Assembly (NCBI GenBank): GCA_034436045.1
Contig: DAOTVZ010000006.1
Span: 1 to 19,143, forward strand
DNA from: H111-94 sp034436045
Lineage (GTDB): Bacteria; Chloroflexota; Ktedonobacteria; Ktedonobacterales; Ktedonobacteraceae
Direction of reading: 5' to 3'
Length of the DNA stretch: 19,143 nucleotides
Shown here: in pieces, positions 8,086 through 14,902 of the stretch
Layout: the number at the start of each line of letters is the position of its first letter
Position numbering within the stretch: position 1 is the stretch's first letter
Program-made: the position numbers and the translations under genes
The notes under the pieces: model-generated
Seen by the model: the letters and a program-made list of their open reading frames with translations, nothing else
Database searches by the model: none
What the model was told of the DNA's origin: nothing

Positions 8086-8147
8086 CCACGCGCTCTATAC
8101 TCTATCCCTTCTCTATCTTCTTGACACTAAAAAACTTCTATCTGCTT

Positions 8148-8180
8148 TTTGGTAGGAACGTCGATGCCGTTCCTACCAAA
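8148..8180. terminator. Hairpin terminator between convergent HTH genes
   Basis: Perfect 13-bp stem TTTGGTAGGAACG / CGTTCCTACCAAA with a 7-nt loop, 62 nt after the small HTH gene and 18 nt before the stop of the opposing gene. The U-tract is weak on both strands. Confidence 0.65.
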
Positions 8181-8198
8181 GAGTTCTTGTCCCCCTAT

Positions 8199-9266
8199 TC
8201 AGGCCGGTGATGATACCTGATGCTGCTTTATCTGAAGCTGTCCTTCCTCTTCAAATTCTCGTTCCATTTCCTGAACGACCCGCAGTTCCGCGTCGTGCAG
8301 AGAGAGGCCGAAGGTGCGCATGCAGGCGTTGGTGCGTTCGACCAGTATGCTATTGATCCGTTTGCGCTGCCAACCTAAGGAGGGCATAGGGGCGAGGCGT
8401 AGCAAGGAGGAGGCGTAGAGGTCGCTCTCGCGGAGCGTCATGGCGAGCAGGTGTGCGGCTTCTTCCACGATAGAGCAACTCTCGGCTTCACTAAACAGTT
8501 CCGGTATTGTGCTGGAGATAACGAGTACGCCCCCAATCTGCCCGAAGCGCGTGACCGGGCAGGCGCAAGCGCTGCGCTCGTGGTCATCGACTTCAACCAG
8601 AACGCGCTCTTCGTCCAGATCATGCCAGGTGTAGGAGCGCATATCCATCACAGCGTTACCGGCCAGTGTGGTGCGACCGAGAAATACCCTGTCGTCGTAG
8701 TGGGCGGGCCAGGGGTGACTGCCACATGTGAAAACTTCACGCAGAGTGTGGATATAGCCGTCGGCCTGCGGAGGCATGACGGTGGCGTAGGTGAGAACGA
8801 GTCCTCGCATCTGTGGGTCTAAGATCTGCGCCATGTCATTGAAAAGTTGTTGTACAAGCGACCTGAGTTGCCCCTGGTCAATGGAGAGTTCTGCGATTGC
8901 CTTCAGTATTTGCCGGTAGACTTCTTTACTGAGTTCGCGTTTCTGCTCCAGCGGTTCGTCCAACATGCCAGGGAATGTCTGGCGAATGGCCTTACCTAGT
9001 TCGCTGCGATGTTCCGGTAGTGCATCCAGCAAAGCTCTCAGGTTGGCGGGGCGGGGGTCTGAGCGACCGTTGAGCCAGCGATAGATGGTATTTTCCGTCA
9101 CTTGCAGTGTTTGGGCCAGGCGGCTGGTTTCCAGACGATCCTGTTGTAAAATATGTCGGAGGGTGCGGCTAAAAAGCGAGAGGTGATCATCCGGCAAGGT
9201 CGAGACCGGTTGTTCATCGGTTTTCTTGCTCTCGCTTTTGCTCTTGCTTGCAGCCATCATTGGCAT
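8199..9266 (-). CDS. HTH (XRE-like) regulator with GAF-like sensor domain
   Basis: 355 aa from the ATG at 9266, which has AGGAAGG 6 nt upstream; an ATG at 9287 would add seven residues but lacks a good site. Residues about 31-88 (SLFSRTLRHILQQ, TSRLAQTLQVTENTIYRWLN, ANLRALLDALP) form a helix-turn-helix of the XRE/lambda-repressor type. Residues about 150-290 look like a GAF domain: LGRTTLAGNAVMDMRSYTWH, then HERSACACPVTRFGQIGGVL, then SEAESCSIVEEAAHLLAMTL. Two close cysteines (SACACPV) could sense redox or a metal, which is speculative. The C-terminus is helical and charged. The protein probably binds DNA in response to a small ligand or cell state. It is transcribed divergently from the methyltransferase across a 451-nt gap. 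Confidence 0.85.
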   Translation of the reverse strand: MPMMAASKSKSESKKTDEQPVSTLPDDHLSLFSRTLRHILQQDRLETSRLAQTLQVTENTIYRWLNGRSDPRPANLRALLDALPEHRSELGKAIRQTFPGMLDEPLEQKRELSKEVYRQILKAIAELSIDQGQLRSLVQQLFNDMAQILDPQMRGLVLTYATVMPPQADGYIHTLREVFTCGSHPWPAHYDDRVFLGRTTLAGNAVMDMRSYTWHDLDEERVLVEVDDHERSACACPVTRFGQIGGVLVISSTIPELFSEAESCSIVEEAAHLLAMTLRESDLYASSLLRLAPMPSLGWQRKRINSILVERTNACMRTFGLSLHDAELRVVQEMEREFEEEGQLQIKQHQVSSPA

Positions 9267-9604
9267 ACCAATCCTTCCTGCGCACATCGCAATTGCGTAA
9301 GTTGTTTGTTAAACATAGATACATAGATGCTGAAATAATTGTAAATAACAAGCTGGTTGCAAGTCTGGTATGAAATTGCGCTCTAAAACAGCATACAACA
9401 TTTAAATAAAAGACACAACCAACCACAAACCCGTTGATGCATCAATTTTGAGAGCGAGCGGGGCGCGTGCAGGGCATGGTGCCTCTTGTCCAGGGTAGGG
9501 GCGATGCCTTACATTCGCTCCGCTTGCTCAGCAGAGTGCCTGATACTGCCTACAACTATTTCATACATTGTATGGCAGAAAGTACTAACAATGTTCTTAA
9601 CATA

Positions 9605-9633
9605 TTGCTTTTGCGGGTAGATACATGTATCAT
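9605..9633 (+). promoter_or_regulatory. Candidate promoter of the methyltransferase
   Basis: TTGCTT (9605-9610), 17-nt spacer, TATCAT (9628-9633). Transcription would start near 9640, just before the hairpin at 9646. The 11-mer ACATGTATCAT that includes the -10 also occurs at 7749-7759 upstream of the small HTH gene. Confidence 0.35.
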
Positions 9634-9645
9634 AGATATGTCACA

Positions 9646-9688
9646 AAACATTATGGAGGGACGTTACAAAGATGTCCCTCTTATGTTT
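9646..9688 (+). promoter_or_regulatory. Leader hairpin upstream of the methyltransferase
   Basis: GAGGGAC (9656-9662) pairs with GTCCCTC (9674-9680) around an 11-nt loop. An outer AAACAT / ATGTTT (9646-9651, 9683-9688) extends the stem across a small internal bulge. It would lie at the very 5' end of the transcript, about 30 nt before the start codon, where it could stabilise the mRNA or affect translation. No U-tract typical of an attenuator follows. Confidence 0.4.
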
Positions 9689-9717
9689 TACTACTTTTGC
9701 TCAGAAGGATAAGGGCA

Positions 9718-10653
9718 ATGGCAGCGAATAGTATCATTTATGTAAATGAATATGGATTACCCCTGAACGCTGTGGAATGGTTGGAAACTCACCATGAGAG
9801 TAAAGTCGTCGAACGGAGACAGATGATCCGCGACATGCACCTGCCCACAGGATGTTTTATCGTAGACGCCGGCTGTGGACCTGGCCTCTGGACACCCTTA
9901 CTGGCCGAGGCGATTGGCCCCTCTGGCCGCATTCTCGGCGTCGATATTTCAGCGGAGGCCCTGGTGACGGCCCAACGGCGCAGCGCCGATGCATGGTATC
10001 GCTGCATCGTGCAGTATAAGCTCGGCACGATGGAGCAGTTGCCTATACAACCATGTCAGGCTGATGTCATTTTTAGTGCAAACGTTAGTCAATATTTGCC
10101 TGATCCGGTTAAAACGTTCGCCAGCATGGGGCCGTATCTTAAGCGGGGTGGACAACTGATTGTGAAGGACATCGATTTCGGTACGTTACGCTTCTCTGCT
10201 ATTGATGCTGGCTTGCAGGCGCGGGTGTTGCAGGCACGGGAGCGCTGGGAGCAGGAGCGTGTTGAGCATGGGTTGAGCTTTGAGGATAGCTGGGTAGGTT
10301 CTAAACTGGCCTGGTACCTGCGTGCTGCTGGTTTTGAGCAGGTGCAGGAGAGAACCTACAAGATCGTGCGTCGTTACCCGCTCACACCTGCTTTCCGTAC
10401 CTATTTACAAGGAATCGCGGAGTGGTTTGTATGTGAAGGCGCGCCTTATCTCAGTGATGCCGATGTGCGCGCCTGGTTGCAGTGTTTCCTGGATGAAAAG
10501 CAGAATGTGCTAGAGCAAGAGGACTTCGTGAGCGAAGAGACGGAGTATGTTGTTTCTGGCATCTGGAATCCTCACATTCCCACTCGCACCTATCAAGACA
10601 TATCAATTGCGTTGCCAGAGCCTGCCGAAGAACTTCAATGTTGTGCTATATAA
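9718..10653 (+). CDS. Class I SAM-dependent methyltransferase
   Basis: 311 aa from the ATG at 9718, which has AAGGATAAGGG just upstream; longer in-frame starts would translate the leader hairpin. The Rossmann-type methyltransferase core has motif I VDAGCGPGLW (49-58) for SAM binding, the acidic ribose-binding residue Asp76 in GVDIS, the adenine-side region LGTMEQLPI (102-110) and motif IV ADVIFSANV (115-123) with SQYLPDP. KRGGQLIVKDIDF follows as motif V/VI. Residues from about 165 are mostly helical (QARERWEQERVEHGLSFED, KLAWYLRAAGFEQV). The substrate cannot be read from sequence; the fold resembles UbiE/MenG-type small-molecule methyltransferases. The gene stands alone, between a divergent regulator and a convergent small gene. 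Confidence 0.92.
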   Translation: MAANSIIYVNEYGLPLNAVEWLETHHESKVVERRQMIRDMHLPTGCFIVDAGCGPGLWTPLLAEAIGPSGRILGVDISAEALVTAQRRSADAWYRCIVQYKLGTMEQLPIQPCQADVIFSANVSQYLPDPVKTFASMGPYLKRGGQLIVKDIDFGTLRFSAIDAGLQARVLQARERWEQERVEHGLSFEDSWVGSKLAWYLRAAGFEQVQERTYKIVRRYPLTPAFRTYLQGIAEWFVCEGAPYLSDADVRAWLQCFLDEKQNVLEQEDFVSEETEYVVSGIWNPHIPTRTYQDISIALPEPAEELQCCAI

Positions 10654-10675
10654 AGTGCCTCTTTTGCATTGGGGT

Positions 10676-10724
10676 ACAAAATGCCACCCCATCTGTGATT
10701 ATCACGGGTGGGGTGGCATTTTGT
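10676..10724. terminator. Bidirectional terminator between methyltransferase and 77-aa gene
   Basis: ACAAAATGCCACCCCA (10676-10691) pairs perfectly with 10709-10724, a 16-bp stem; the loop has a small inner GTGA/TCAC stem. It begins 23 nt after the methyltransferase stop and ends 10 nt before the stop of the opposing gene. The plus-strand side of the stem ends TTTTGT, followed by GTTCTTCTC. Confidence 0.8.
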
Positions 10725-10733
10725 GTTCTTCTC

Positions 10734-10967
10734 TTAAACTTTACAATCATTTAACTCTTCAGCGATCATCGCAATGGCAGCATCCCCGACGATGGATTGC
10801 AATTGCGTGTGTAACCGGCTCAAATTCTCCATACGGGCGGTAATGAAGGCATGGCGCGCAGTACCAAAGGCAATGCCTGAAAGACCACGCTGGGCCGCTT
10901 CATATTCGGCGTTGATTTGTGCCAGCAGACGAGCTACCTCGCTACGTTGCTCGTTCGCTCCTAACAT
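10734..10967 (-). CDS. Small conserved-looking hypothetical protein (77 aa)
   Basis: 77 aa, start at 10967 with a strong GGGGAGGG 5 nt before the ATG. The sequence is helical and charged: SEVARLLAQINAEYEAAQRG, then a short Gly-rich turn (LSGIAFGTARHAF), then a second helix pair (ARMENLSRLHTQLQSIV) and a short acidic tail. No cysteine pair, signal peptide or membrane segment. The good ribosome binding site, the dedicated terminator and the amphipathic helices support a real gene. I recall similar short proteins in Ktedonobacteria but no function. It is divergent from the regulatory region upstream of the ABC ATPase. Confidence 0.7.
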   Translation of the reverse strand: MLGANEQRSEVARLLAQINAEYEAAQRGLSGIAFGTARHAFITARMENLSRLHTQLQSIVGDAAIAMIAEELNDCKV

Positions 10968-11058
10968 TGTTGCCCTCCCCTTTCATGTGGCTATGCGGTA
11001 CCTTGTGATAGGTTGCTGGATGAGAACCGCGTATAAAAGTGTGAACACACTATGTTGA

Positions 11059-11094
11059 TACAATGTTTGTAATTTGTTACAACAAACCATTGTA
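11059..11094. promoter_or_regulatory. Inverted repeat, candidate operator
   Basis: TACAATG-TTTGT (11059-11070) is mirrored by ACAAA-CC-ATTGTA (11082-11094) with an 11-nt centre. It contains one of the CAATGTT boxes of this region. The form (long, imperfect, AT-rich dyad) suits a dimeric repressor, which is inference. Confidence 0.35.
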
Positions 11095-11185
11095 TACTCA
11101 AGCATAGTATGCCTGAAAATGTGCAGAGTTGTCCAGTGTTTTTAGCCCATTTTTCTCTTTGTCGGGCTTTTTCACAAAATTTTCA

Positions 11186-11223
11186 CAATGTTCTAACAAT
11201 GTTATAGTTTTGTTGTAACATTG
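11186..11223. promoter_or_regulatory. CAATGTT box cluster, candidate operator array
   Basis: CAATGTT occurs at 11186-11192 and 11197-11203, an 11-nt period (about one helical turn), and inverted as AACATTG at 11217-11223. The second and third form a perfect 8-bp dyad CAATGTTA / TAACATTG with an 11-nt centre. With the copy at 11061, four copies fall within 163 nt. Confidence 0.4.
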
Positions 11224-11328
11224 GTAGATTGTGGATGCGGTCTCGCGCTCGCCCACAAATCGGCTCCTCATCTCCCTCGCCCACCTGATTTCTTGGCCTG
11301 GGAAACGCTACAATTTTTACATTTTCTA

Positions 11329-11337
11329 TGGTATACT
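11329..11337 (+). promoter_or_regulatory. Extended -10 element, candidate promoter of the ABC ATPase
   Basis: TGGTATACT fits the TGn-TATAAT extended -10 pattern; no good -35 is visible, as is common for such promoters. Transcription would start near 11344, giving a leader of about 240 nt. Confidence 0.3.
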
Positions 11338-11586
11338 TAATCCTAGCGTCGCCTCGTTGACTATTCAAGTATTGGAAGCGACGATGCTGGACGTGAAGAG
11401 GTCTCGTTGGCTCCCATCTGCCTGGCGAGCGGCAGGTGCAATGCAGACACCAAGCGATAGCCCATTCTTCATGGTAGAAGGATGACAGGAGCGATAGACA
11501 GACATTGTGTGTCCCCGTGGAACGATGTGCTTCCACGTGTGTATGCGCCTGTCATCGTAGTGAAAGGCGAAGAGGAGTATATCTTC

Positions 11587-12696
11587 ATGGCTCGTGTACA
11601 GTTCGAACACGTCTACAAGCGTTTTGGCAAGGTTGAGGTTGTCCATGATGTCAGTATTGACATTAAGGACAAAGAGTTCCTGGTACTCGTCGGTCCCTCT
11701 GGTTGTGGCAAAAGCACCTGCCTGCGCATGGTTGCAGGTCTGGAAGAGCCGAGCGAAGGCGAGATTTACATTGGTGATCGCCTGGTCAATGGCGTAGACC
11801 CCAAAGATCGCGACATTGCGATGGTCTTCCAGAACTACGCTCTCTATCCCCACATGTCGGTCTTCGACAACATGGCCTTTGGTTTGAAATTGCGTCATTT
11901 CCCCAAGAACGAGATCAAGCGGCGCGTGGAAGAAGCTGCGGCTATCCTTGGGCTGGAGCAACTTCTCAAGCGTAAGCCAAAAGAACTCTCCGGCGGTCAG
12001 CGTCAGCGCGTGGCGCTGGGGCGTGCCATCGTGCGCGAGGCCCAGGTCTTCTTGATGGACGAGCCTCTCTCCAACCTGGATGCCAAGTTGCGCGTGGAGA
12101 CACGTGCTAATATCACCCGCCTGCATCAGCGCATTCAGACGACGGTGATCTACGTGACCCATGACCAGGTTGAGGCCATGACGATGGGCGACCGTATCGC
12201 GGTTCTCAATGCCGGCATTATCCAGCAGCTAGGCACTCCGCAAGAGTTGTATGACCATCCGGCAAACCTCTTTGTCGCTGGTTTTATTGGCTCACCGGCT
12301 ATGAACTTCTTCCCCGGCGCGAAGGTTGTGGGCGCAGACGGCAACACCAGAATCATTCTGGAAGGCATAGGTCAGGTCACCGTACCCCCGCTATATGTTG
12401 AGCGCGCTCGTGCTGCGGCGGGTAGAAACCTTACCTTTGGTATCCGCCCTTCGCATCTGGAGGATGCCACTCTGGTGCGCGACGAGGGTGATAATCCTTC
12501 GTACATTGAGGGAACCGTTGACGTGGTAGAAAATCTGGGCAACGAGCTTCAGGTCTATCTCACTGCCGGTGGCAAGAACGTTACTGCAACACTCGATCCA
12601 CATTCACGAGCCTCTGAAGGTCAAAAGATCAGGCTGTTCGTCGAACAGGATAATATGCATCTCTTCGATACTGATACCGGCGAGGCTCTCTTCTAA
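11587..12696 (+). CDS. ugpC: Sugar ABC transporter ATPase, MalK/UgpC/MsiK type
   Basis: 369 aa. ATP-hydrolysing subunit of a carbohydrate importer, acting on the inner face of the membrane. Walker A GPSGCGKST (36-44), Q-loop Gln82, signature LSGGQ (134-138), Walker B VFLMDE (154-159), D-loop SNLD (162-165) and H-loop His192 are all intact. Residues from about 235 form the C-terminal TOBE/regulatory domains typical of MalK-like proteins (SPAMNFFPGAKV, TFGIRPSHLEDA, TVDVVENLGNELQVYL). The start at 11587 is set by GAGGAG 11 nt upstream. No permease or binding-protein gene is adjacent, which fits a shared ATPase of the MsiK kind serving several sugar importers; that role is inference. The symbol follows usual annotation of this subfamily and does not imply glycerol-3-phosphate specificity. 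A hairpin at 12733-12784 ends the unit. Confidence 0.93.
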   Translation: MARVQFEHVYKRFGKVEVVHDVSIDIKDKEFLVLVGPSGCGKSTCLRMVAGLEEPSEGEIYIGDRLVNGVDPKDRDIAMVFQNYALYPHMSVFDNMAFGLKLRHFPKNEIKRRVEEAAAILGLEQLLKRKPKELSGGQRQRVALGRAIVREAQVFLMDEPLSNLDAKLRVETRANITRLHQRIQTTVIYVTHDQVEAMTMGDRIAVLNAGIIQQLGTPQELYDHPANLFVAGFIGSPAMNFFPGAKVVGADGNTRIILEGIGQVTVPPLYVERARAAAGRNLTFGIRPSHLEDATLVRDEGDNPSYIEGTVDVVENLGNELQVYLTAGGKNVTATLDPHSRASEGQKIRLFVEQDNMHLFDTDTGEALF

Positions 12697-12732
12697 GCTC
12701 TACAACGGAGCCTGATACCCATATACCCGGAT

Positions 12733-12784
12733 GCCCCCGGCCTGCCTGCGTCGTCCGCACTGCATACGCTGGCAGGTTGGGGGC
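12733..12784 (+). terminator. Terminator of the ABC ATPase gene
   Basis: GCCCCC-GG-CCTGCC (12733-12746) pairs with GGCAGG-TT-GGGGGC (12771-12784) around a 24-nt loop, followed by CTGCTTTATT. It lies 36 nt after the stop codon. Confidence 0.65.
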
Positions 12785-12861
12785 CTGCTTTATTAAGAGG
12801 TTCTGTACGAGACATTGTGGCAGAAGATCATAGAGCGTCTATGCCCGTTCGTGTTATTATG

Positions 12862-12885
12862 GTATTGTATGATATGAGACAATAC
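12862..12885. promoter_or_regulatory. Inverted repeat upstream of the SRPBCC gene
   Basis: GTATTGT (12862-12868) and ACAATAC (12879-12885) form a perfect 7-bp dyad with a 10-nt centre, about 32 nt before the start codon. TATGAT at 12868-12873 inside it could be a -10. An operator overlapping the promoter is plausible but unproven. Confidence 0.3.
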
Positions 12886-12917
12886 GAAATGATACTGTTG
12901 AGTAGAAAGAGGTAGCT

Positions 12918-13499
12918 ATGTCCCATATTTATGTCAAGAGTGAAAAAATTATTAACGCCAGTCCGTCGGACGTCTATACAGCGATTAGTGACTATAAAGA
13001 AAAGCGACCGGCCCTGCTCACTCCCAATTTTATTGATTACAAAGTTGAGAAAGGTGGGCGCGGTGATGGCACCGTTGTCAATTATCGTCTGCACGCAGCG
13101 CGGCGCGAGCGGCCCTATCATGTGCAGGTCAAGGAACCGATCAAGGGTCAGGTGATTACAGAGAATGATACAAATTCCTCGTTGGTGACTACCTGGTCGA
13201 TTACGCCGTTAGAGGATGGTCGAAGCACGCTGGTGCGGGTGGCGACCGAGTGGGAAGGCGGTCGCGGCATAGGAGGATTCTTCGAGCGCCTCTTCGCGCC
13301 GCTGGGTGTGCGTAACATCTACAATCAGATACTCGATCATCTTGCCGAAGCTGTTTCCACGACTGGTAGCACGCCGTCATCAACCATATTGAGTCGGAAG
13401 AGGGAGAGCATGGGGCGCAATCTCGGTCTCTTCGCGCTCATCTTCGGCCTGGTTGTCGCCGCCAGTTATGGTATCAGCGTGTGGCTGCGCCGAAAATAA
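12918..13499 (+). CDS. SRPBCC-family protein with C-terminal membrane anchor
   Basis: 193 aa. Residues 1-148 match the START/polyketide cyclase-like (SRPBCC) fold: the opening strand IYVKSEKIINASPSDVYTAI, a central sheet (GTVVNYRLHAARRERPYHVQ, SSLVTTWSITPLEDGRSTLV, VRVATEWEG) and a C-terminal helix RNIYNQILDHLAEAV that closes the hydrophobic cavity. Residues about 168-190 (NLGLFALIFGLVVAASYGIS) form one transmembrane helix ending in basic RRK. The fold domain should therefore be tethered to the cytoplasmic face, since there is no signal peptide; this topology is inference. The ligand is unknown, probably a lipid or other hydrophobic molecule. AAAGAGG lies 5 nt before the ATG. The gene stands alone between two terminators. 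Confidence 0.88.
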   Translation: MSHIYVKSEKIINASPSDVYTAISDYKEKRPALLTPNFIDYKVEKGGRGDGTVVNYRLHAARRERPYHVQVKEPIKGQVITENDTNSSLVTTWSITPLEDGRSTLVRVATEWEGGRGIGGFFERLFAPLGVRNIYNQILDHLAEAVSTTGSTPSSTILSRKRESMGRNLGLFALIFGLVVAASYGISVWLRRK

Positions 13500-13504
13500 A
13501 AGCT

Positions 13505-13541
13505 TGAGAGGCAGAGCCTGATGCCCAGGCTCTGCCTCTCA
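13505..13541. terminator. Strong bidirectional terminator
   Basis: Perfect 16-bp stem TGAGAGGCAGAGCCTG / CAGGCTCTGCCTCTCA with a 5-nt loop, 5 nt after the SRPBCC stop and 23 nt before the stop of the opposing gene. On the minus strand it is followed by AGCTTTTATTTT, a good U-rich tail, so it serves the minus-strand gene best. Confidence 0.85.
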
Positions 13542-13564
13542 GATTTCGTCATATACCATCTCAC

Positions 13565-14902
13565 CTAATCACCTGGATCAGTTCCTGGTTCTGCCTCTTT
13601 TCCCTGTAAGAAGAAGAGACCCATTTGCGCCTGGCGGATAATGGCATCCATCAGTGGATCGGTGAGATTGCTACCACTACTGCCACTATTAGCAGTAACG
13701 GGGGGCGTCATGGCTTCGGTCGGCACCGGCTCGGTATAGTTGTTCTGGAGCATATTTGTGCTGGCGGCTATCGTAGGTGCATCATAAGCTCCATATTGCG
13801 GATCTGGTGGCATTCCCTGTATGCCATTCATGCTGAACGGCCCATAAGCGGCATTGTCGCCGGGATTCAGCATGCCGGGCATGGAAGGTTGACCGACATC
13901 GCCAACGCCGGAGAACGGCGAGGATGCATTGTTTGCCATATTGCCATCTTGCAGGTTGCCAAAGGGCGTCCAGGCGGACGCTGATGTATATGGTGGCAAT
14001 GGTGTGGCAGAGCCTGCTACTGGCGGAGCCAGCGTACCTGGCTTGTTACGCTGTTTGTACTGCTTATAGGCCAGATACACGACGATACCACCGGCAAGCA
14101 TCACCAGCACGATGAAGAAGGGAATGATCAATGCCAGCGGTGGAAGGCCATTGCCTGTTTTGCCACCGGACGTGTTGTTGGGGCCGGTCGATGCATTACC
14201 GCCCCCACCGCCAATACCTGTGCCGCCACCCCCCGTGCCACCCCCGCTGTCACCATTTAAGGTCTGACTGGTGGTGGTTGTAGGCCGGGGAGTCGGTGTT
14301 GGATGTTGAGTTGGCCCGTTACCGGCTCCGGTAGCCGTTGTAGGCGTGGCCCCTGGAGCGGGCGTAGGTGTCGTAATCGGAATAGGCGTGGGGGTAGGGC
14401 CGGTAACAGTGACTGTAGGCGTGATACATAGGATGTAAAAAATGCAAGGAGTGGGTGTAGGCGAGGTGATGGGAATGGGCGTGGGCGTCGGAGTGGGAGT
14501 TGTGGTCGGAGTGGGAGTTGTGGTCGATGTGGGGGTAACGCCCACTGTGGGAGTGGGCGTGGGGGTATCAGTAGGTGTGGCACCAACAGTAGGTGTGGGA
14601 GTAGGGGTATTAAATGGAGGGAAAGGGTTAGGAGGGATAGTTTTTTTCCCTTGTACACTACTAGCTGTGTCACTGACTGCTTTTGCGTGGGAAGTGTTGC
14701 TGGTATAGATGTCAATCGTAGAGAACAGGAGCAAGGCGGAGCAAAACGCGAACAGGTAGAGAAGACTTTTGCGATGTAGCGGCTGTCTCCATAAAGGTCG
14801 ATTTAGATGTTTATGTTCCGTGAGATGTTGTCGAGATGATGTTATTTCCCCACTCTGCTTACTATGTCTGTCTATCTGTTGTGGTTGCTGGTTCTTTTTC
14901 AT
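13565..14902 (-). CDS. Pro-Thr-rich membrane or cell-surface protein
   Basis: 445 aa from the ATG at 14902 (MKKNQQPQQ), preceded by AGGA at 11 nt; the frame stays open up to 15025 but those starts lack a site. A basic 44-residue N-terminus leads to a hydrophobic segment (46-66) and SHAKA, a possible signal-peptidase site after Ala75. Residues about 99-212 are dense TPTPTP-type repeats, broken by a hydrophobic CIFYILC (153-159). A Gly-rich stretch (218-250) precedes a second membrane helix (253-277, PPLALIIPFFIVLVMLAGG), then KQYKQR and a Pro/Asn/Met-rich cytoplasmic tail of about 160 residues. Likely topology: Pro-Thr stalk outside, tail inside. Pro-Thr stretches often span cell walls or are glycosylated. 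No sortase motif or catalytic domain is seen. It could link the cell envelope to a cytoplasmic partner; function is unknown. Confidence 0.8.
   Translation of the reverse strand: MKKNQQPQQIDRHSKQSGEITSSRQHLTEHKHLNRPLWRQPLHRKSLLYLFAFCSALLLFSTIDIYTSNTSHAKAVSDTASSVQGKKTIPPNPFPPFNTPTPTPTVGATPTDTPTPTPTVGVTPTSTTTPTPTTTPTPTPTPIPITSPTPTPCIFYILCITPTVTVTGPTPTPIPITTPTPAPGATPTTATGAGNGPTQHPTPTPRPTTTTSQTLNGDSGGGTGGGGTGIGGGGGNASTGPNNTSGGKTGNGLPPLALIIPFFIVLVMLAGGIVVYLAYKQYKQRNKPGTLAPPVAGSATPLPPYTSASAWTPFGNLQDGNMANNASSPFSGVGDVGQPSMPGMLNPGDNAAYGPFSMNGIQGMPPDPQYGAYDAPTIAASTNMLQNNYTEPVPTEAMTPPVTANSGSSGSNLTDPLMDAIIRQAQMGLFFLQGKEAEPGTDPGD
14442..14620. repeat. GT-rich low-complexity coding repeat
   Basis: On the plus strand this reads as runs of GTGGG(A/C)GTGGGCGTGG and GTAGGTGTGG with a period of about 6 nt. 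It encodes the TP dipeptide repeats of the membrane protein. Such tracts can expand or contract by slippage. Confidence 0.7.

Larger units (their letters stand above)
9267..9717. other. Divergent regulatory region between HTH-GAF gene and methyltransferase
   Basis: 451 nt with no gene I believe. It holds a perfect 13-nt palindrome CATACATTGTATG (9562-9574), a CAATGTT...AACATATTG near-palindrome (9589-9607) overlapping a candidate -35, a plus-strand promoter and a leader hairpin (separate entries). A frame at 9467-9712 overlaps these signals and looks accidental. Confidence 0.5.
10968..11586. other. 619-nt regulatory region upstream of the ABC ATPase
   Basis: No convincing gene; a frame at 11231-11485 lacks a ribosome binding site and recognisable content. 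The region holds a long inverted repeat (11059-11094), three further CAATGTT boxes (11186-11223), a weak stem AGCCC/GGGCT (11144-11168) followed by T5, and an extended -10 element (11329-11337). GAGGAG (11570-11575) is the ribosome binding site of the ATPase. It is AT-rich up to about 11225 and becomes more mixed after. Confidence 0.5.

Noticed and set aside
9467..9712. 81-aa plus-strand frame upstream of the methyltransferase
   Set aside because: It overlaps the promoter and leader hairpin, lacks a ribosome binding site, and has no recognisable domain.
11144..11173. Short terminator that might end a small RNA
   Set aside because: The AGCCC/GGGCT stem is only 5 bp with a 15-nt loop. T5 follows, but no convincing upstream promoter could be fixed.
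11365..12162. 265-aa minus-strand frame
   Set aside because: It is antisense to the ABC ATPase and its leader; the His/Asp-rich sequence is the mirror of conserved ATPase codons.
14257..14715. 152-aa minus-strand frame rich in Leu/Pro
   Set aside because: It is a frame-shifted reading of the Pro-Thr repeat tract.
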